From: an uncultured cyanobacterium
GTDB taxonomy: Bacteria; Cyanobacteriota; Cyanobacteriia; CACIAM-69d
Length of the DNA stretch: 46,179 bases
Direction: 5' to 3'
Assembly (NCBI GenBank): GCA_937883785.1
Contig: CALGDE010000124.1
Span: 1 to 46,179 of the forward strand
The notes beneath the pieces are model-generated. The model was not told the DNA's origin, did not search any database, and saw only the letters and a program-made list of their open reading frames with translations. Below are positions 42,993 through 46,179 of the stretch, one piece after another. Each line of letters opens with the position of its first letter. Position 1 is the stretch's first letter. The position numbers and the translations under genes were made by a program.

Positions 42993-44387
42993 ATGGCAAT
43001 GTCAGACGCTGAAATTATCAAAGGACTGTTTAATTCGTTTAAGCCTGATTCGCCGCTGGAGCCGGGGGATGCGCGGTATGTGGATTTTCAGGCGGTGCGG
43101 GGGGATGACGATATCCGTACGGAGTTGGGCAGCCGGATCCTAAACGATGACGAGAATACCTATCAGCTTTATTCGGGGCATCGCGGTGGAGGGAAGTCCA
43201 CGGAGCTGTTGCGGTTGGCGAAGTTTTTGGAGGATGAAGGGTGTGTTGTTGTTTATTTTGCGGCGGCGACGGATAACAGTGGCGATTTGAGTTTGCAGGA
43301 TACTCAATATCAAGATGTGTTGTTGTCTTGTACTCGCCAGCTACTGGAGAAGTTGAGCGATCGCGCCGATTCCACCCCAATTCAAAATTGGTTGAGCGAT
43401 CGTCTGAAAAGGTTGAAAGAATTGGCGTTGACCGAGGTGGAACTGGAGAAGATGACGTTGGATGTGGCGTTGCCCCAGTTTATGAAGTTGACGGCGGCGG
43501 TGCGGAAGGAGCCGAATCGGCGGGAGGAGATTCGGAAGTTGGTGGAGGTGAATACGGAGTCGTTGGTGACGGCATTGAATCTGTTTATCAACAATGCACG
43601 GAAGAGGGGGAAGGCGAATGAAAATAAGGTGGTGGTGATTGCGGATAATTTGGATCGGATTGTGCGTACCCAGGAGCCGGATAAGCCGAGCAATTTTGAG
43701 GAGATTTTTGTCCATCGCTCGGAGTTGATGCGATCACTGGATTGCCACATGGTGTACACGGCTCCGCTGTCGTTGTTATATTCGCCGTTGTCTTCGGAGT
43801 TGCAGACCATCTATGGCAAACCGCAGATTTTGCCGATGGTGATGGTGACGTCGGTGGATGGGACAGTGATCCAGGAGGAGGGGATTGGGTTGTTGCGGCA
43901 GGCGTTGGCGCGGCGGGTGAGGCAGGTGTGGCCGGAGCTGGGGTTGGTGGCAAATGGGGATGAGGGGACGGTGGGGGTGTTTGAATCCCAAGATATTTTG
44001 GATTTGCTGTGTTTAAGCAGCGGTGGGCATTTGCGGGATTTGATGCATATGTCCCAGGATGCAATTAATCGCACCTTGAAGTTGCCGGTGCGGGCCCAGG
44101 CGGTGAAGCGGGCAATTACGGATTTTCGGCAGGCTTATTTGCGATCGCTTCAGGAGTCGGAGTGGGAGTTTTTGTTGGCGGTGCGGGAAAGCAAGCAAAA
44201 GCAGAACGATGATGATGAGCGGTATCAGGCGCTGTTGGCGAAGCGGTGCATTTTGGAATATTCGTTTTTTGATGACGATGGCGAACGGGTGACGTGGTAT
44301 GACGTACATCCGTTGATTCGTGGGTCGAAGGTGTTTAAGGAGCGGTGGGCGGTTTATCAGCAGCAACGGGCCCAGGGGGACGTATGA
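42993..44387 (+). CDS. P-loop ATPase (AAA/KAP-like), partner of downstream TPR protein
   Basis: The 464 aa protein has YQLYSGHRGGGKSTELLRLA (P-loop, residues 62-70), KVVVIADNLDRI (Walker B, about 212-223) and a downstream helical region with LSSGGHLRDLMHMSQDAI. It ends in a winged-helix-like part (YDVHPLIRG). Several starts fit (GTG 42987, ATG 42993, ATG 42999); 42993 has an AGGG upstream. Its stop overlaps the next gene's start (ATGA), so the two are translated together. I cannot name the family. A signalling or conflict NTPase is likely. Confidence 0.85.
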   Translation: MAMSDAEIIKGLFNSFKPDSPLEPGDARYVDFQAVRGDDDIRTELGSRILNDDENTYQLYSGHRGGGKSTELLRLAKFLEDEGCVVVYFAAATDNSGDLSLQDTQYQDVLLSCTRQLLEKLSDRADSTPIQNWLSDRLKRLKELALTEVELEKMTLDVALPQFMKLTAAVRKEPNRREEIRKLVEVNTESLVTALNLFINNARKRGKANENKVVVIADNLDRIVRTQEPDKPSNFEEIFVHRSELMRSLDCHMVYTAPLSLLYSPLSSELQTIYGKPQILPMVMVTSVDGTVIQEEGIGLLRQALARRVRQVWPELGLVANGDEGTVGVFESQDILDLLCLSSGGHLRDLMHMSQDAINRTLKLPVRAQAVKRAITDFRQAYLRSLQESEWEFLLAVRESKQKQNDDDERYQALLAKRCILEYSFFDDDGERVTWYDVHPLIRGSKVFKERWAVYQQQRAQGDV

Positions 44388-45667
44388 CGGAGCGGCTGGT
44401 TGCGGATTTTTTGGATTGGGATGAGGAGGAGTTGCCGCCGGAGTCGAAGGATGAGGTTTTGGGGCGGTTGTTTCGAGGCATTGCCAACACTGAGGGGGCG
44501 GGCTGGTTTTTTGTGCAGTGTTCTCGCCAGCAGGGATCCGAGGTAGTGGAACAGCTCAAGGGGCGTTTTGGGCGGGTTGAGGTGTTGGAATTGGAGCGGG
44601 GGGCGGAGTCGTTTTATCCCGAGGCGATGGGTTTATTTGAGACCAATCCTTTTGATGTGTTGGTGGTGCAGGGGGTTGATGAGGCGCTGTTGGGCTATGA
44701 GGATACGAAGCGGGCGTTGGGGTGGGACAGTGCGGATTTACATAATTATGATTCGCGGGATGTGCCGCCGTTATTAAGCCATTTCAATCAGGTGCGGGAG
44801 TGTTTGCGGGATACGGTGCCGCGTCCTGTTGTGTTTGTGGTGTCGGCGTTTGTGGTGAAGTATTTGTTGTTGCGGGCTCCTGATTTTTACGATTGGCGAG
44901 CCGGAACGTTGACGTTGCCTTTGGATGAGGGCGATCGCTCCCAAATTATGGGTTGGACTAAATCCGCAGAATACGGCGATTATTGCAATTTATCGGAGAG
45001 AGAACGACAGCAAAAGATTGCTGATTTACATCAATTGATTGAGACAGATAGTTTAGAGAAAGCAGAGCGATCCAGATTATTAGTGGAAGAAGGACTGCTC
45101 TTTGAAAGTGGAAATACTTACGAGCAAGCTATCTTTTGCTACGACAAAGCCCTAGAAATTGAACCGGATAAAGATACAGCTTGGTTCGGCAAAGGCTTCT
45201 CACTTGTTGAAATAGGTCGCTATGAGGAAGCGATCGCCAGCTATGACAAAGCCGTAGAAATCAAACCCGATCAAGATCAAGCCTGGTACAACCGTGGGAA
45301 TGCTCTGCATAAATTAGAGCGATATGAGGAAGCGATCGCCAGCTATGACAAAGCCCTAGAAATCAAACCCGACAATAGTTGGACCCGTCATCAAATTGGC
45401 TGGGCTTACCTAATTGCTAAGCAGTACGAAAAGTCCATCGAAACATTCCAGCAATGTCTTGACTTGAATGGTGACGATCCAGAAGGGCATTACGGCTTAG
45501 CTTGCGTCTACAGTCAGAAAAACCAGATTGAGCCTGCCCTTGAATGGCTCGCCAAGGTTTTCAAACTCGATCCAGATAACTACCGCGAGCGTACCGCCAA
45601 AGACTCAGACTTTGACCCTATTCGCAGCGACCCACGCTTCCAAGACCTAATTCAACCCAACGAATAA
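44384..45667 (+). CDS. Pseudo-STAND/TPR protein
   Basis: The 427 aa protein has an N-terminal region (1-180) laid out like a STAND NTPase but with VQCSRQQGSEV (44-54) where a P-loop should be, so it is probably unable to bind ATP normally. LLLRAPDFYDWRAGTLTL (161-178) matches a motif seen in bacterial STAND proteins. From about 235 there are four to five TPRs (LVEEGLLFESGNTYEQAIF, GRYEEAIASYDKAVEIKPD and copies). Two TPR units are nearly identical in DNA, each holding a HIP1 site, which points to recent duplication. It overlaps the ATPase gene by 4 nt. Confidence 0.88.
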   Translation: MTERLVADFLDWDEEELPPESKDEVLGRLFRGIANTEGAGWFFVQCSRQQGSEVVEQLKGRFGRVEVLELERGAESFYPEAMGLFETNPFDVLVVQGVDEALLGYEDTKRALGWDSADLHNYDSRDVPPLLSHFNQVRECLRDTVPRPVVFVVSAFVVKYLLLRAPDFYDWRAGTLTLPLDEGDRSQIMGWTKSAEYGDYCNLSERERQQKIADLHQLIETDSLEKAERSRLLVEEGLLFESGNTYEQAIFCYDKALEIEPDKDTAWFGKGFSLVEIGRYEEAIASYDKAVEIKPDQDQAWYNRGNALHKLERYEEAIASYDKALEIKPDNSWTRHQIGWAYLIAKQYEKSIETFQQCLDLNGDDPEGHYGLACVYSQKNQIEPALEWLAKVFKLDPDNYRERTAKDSDFDPIRSDPRFQDLIQPNE

Positions 45668-45678
45668 CCATCCCCCCC

Positions 45679-46041
45679 ATGCAAACGATCGCTATACTCC
45701 ACATCCCAACTCCTGACGGCACCCCCACCTACCGGGCGATCTCCGGCAATAAACAAACCCAAGGGAACACCGCCGGTCAAGCCCTCGACGCCCTCACCGC
45801 CCAACTCAGCGACCAACCCTTCGGCGGCACCATTCTCCTGCAAAGTTTTCGTCCCGACCCCCACTTCACCGAAGCCCAACAAACCCGCCTCGCCGAACTG
45901 ATGACCGCTTGGCGCACTGCCCGCGACAATGACCAACCCTTCGATGAAACCCTCCAAACCGAATTAGACGCCCTGACCCTTGCTGAACTTCAGGCAACAG
46001 GGGAACGAAGCATGACCCTCCTCAGCGTCATCGCCCCGTGA
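45679..46041 (+). CDS. Small protein of unknown function paired with HNH fragment
   Basis: The 120 aa protein begins MQTIAILHIPTPDGTPTYRA and has GNTAGQALDALTAQL, GGTILLQSFRPDPHFTEAQQ and a helical end. It has no known motif. It starts 12 nt after the TPR gene and its stop overlaps the start of an HNH endonuclease fragment (GTGA). A small protein directly ahead of an HNH gene may be its partner. Unknown family. Confidence 0.7.
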   Translation: MQTIAILHIPTPDGTPTYRAISGNKQTQGNTAGQALDALTAQLSDQPFGGTILLQSFRPDPHFTEAQQTRLAELMTAWRTARDNDQPFDETLQTELDALTLAELQATGERSMTLLSVIAP

Positions 46042-46136
46042 ATCCCCAATATCCCAAAGTCGCCAAACGCGCCGACCATCGCTGTGAATACTGCCGTGCC
46101 CCAGAATCCATTTTCAATTTTCCCTTTGAGAGCTAA
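46038..46136 (+). pseudogene. HNH endonuclease, truncated after 32 codons
   Basis: From GTG at 46038 the frame reads VNPQYPKVAKRADHRCEYCR, then APESIFNFPFES and TAA. This is the start of the HNH family common in cyanobacteria (RCEYC zinc pair, FNFPFE). The usual EHI active-site block after FPFE is missing. The sequence breaks into AT-rich DNA, so the gene was cut by an insertion or deletion. Confidence 0.85.
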
Positions 46137-46161
46137 TTTATAAAGTAAATCTTAATTAGCT
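46131..46161. repeat. AT-rich inverted repeat at the break in the HNH gene
   Basis: AGCTAATT (46131-46138) and AATTAGCT (46154-46161) form a perfect 8-bp inverted repeat exactly where the HNH gene breaks. It may be the end of an insertion element that continues outside the window. Confidence 0.5.
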
Positions 46162-46179
46162 AACCTGCGCATCATCAAG

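Overview
The window is cyanobacterial chromosome. The clearest evidence is a psbI gene (40 aa photosystem II subunit) at 25920-26042. It is supported by cyanobacterial lineage families (CGLD27/DUF1230, DUF3120, DUF3769/LptD-like, GUN4, XisH/XisI), an RNase E ending in the cyanobacterial Arg-rich tail, and dense HIP1 octamers (GCGATCGC) in nearly every housekeeping gene. Housekeeping genes are GC-rich. A few genes are AT-rich and lack HIP1, which suggests recent arrival.

Layout. 1-4962 (minus): a truncated EAD1-NB-ARC-TPR conflict protein, then trmFO, yajQ, a MAPEG membrane protein and a small DprA-like protein. 5473-7804 (plus): rsfS, a CGLD27 membrane protein and a class 3 asparaginase. 7819-10890 (minus): rne followed by rnhB, with rne preceded by a gene-free stretch of about 1.1 kb. 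12039-14245 (minus): a CPBP protease and a DUF3120 membrane protein. 14687-17832: uppP and a mosaic in which the 3' end of uppP occurs three times, separating small accessory genes and one stretch that folds like a structured RNA. 17890-21626 (minus): dnaX and a CPD photolyase. 21866-24247 (plus): a lone AT-rich nuclease-STAND defence-type gene. 24275-25537 (minus): dprA. 25635-30180 (plus): a 53-codon ORF, psbI, an LptD-like protein, a secreted protein and a 62 aa protein. 30493-35043 (minus): rdgB, an EamA transporter, a sugar-nucleotide reductase, a membrane-anchored GUN4-like protein and a WecA/MraY-like transferase. 35284-36750: a decayed toxin-antitoxin locus (mntA intact, hepT frameshifted) next to a 116-bp MITE-like element and gene fragments. 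36751-42043: an M23 peptidase, an ATP-grasp protein, a foreign-looking ROK kinase and an aspartase/fumarase. 42173-46136 (plus): xisH, xisI, a P-loop ATPase, an overlapping pseudo-ATPase-TPR protein, a small unknown gene and a truncated HNH endonuclease.

The housekeeping genes cover tRNA modification, ribosome silencing, RNA decay, replication and repair, envelope and LPS biogenesis, and nucleotide sanitation. Between them sit accessory islands of conflict or defence type.

The best candidates for something undescribed are the triplicated uppP tail with its accessory modules and adjacent structured RNA (15532-17167), the xisHI-ATPase-pseudoATPase/TPR cassette (42173-46136), and the standalone nuclease-STAND gene (21866-24247). 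A further pattern is 15-bp-period tandem repeats at or near the 5' ends of four unrelated genes. All functional assignments come from reading motifs; no database search was run.
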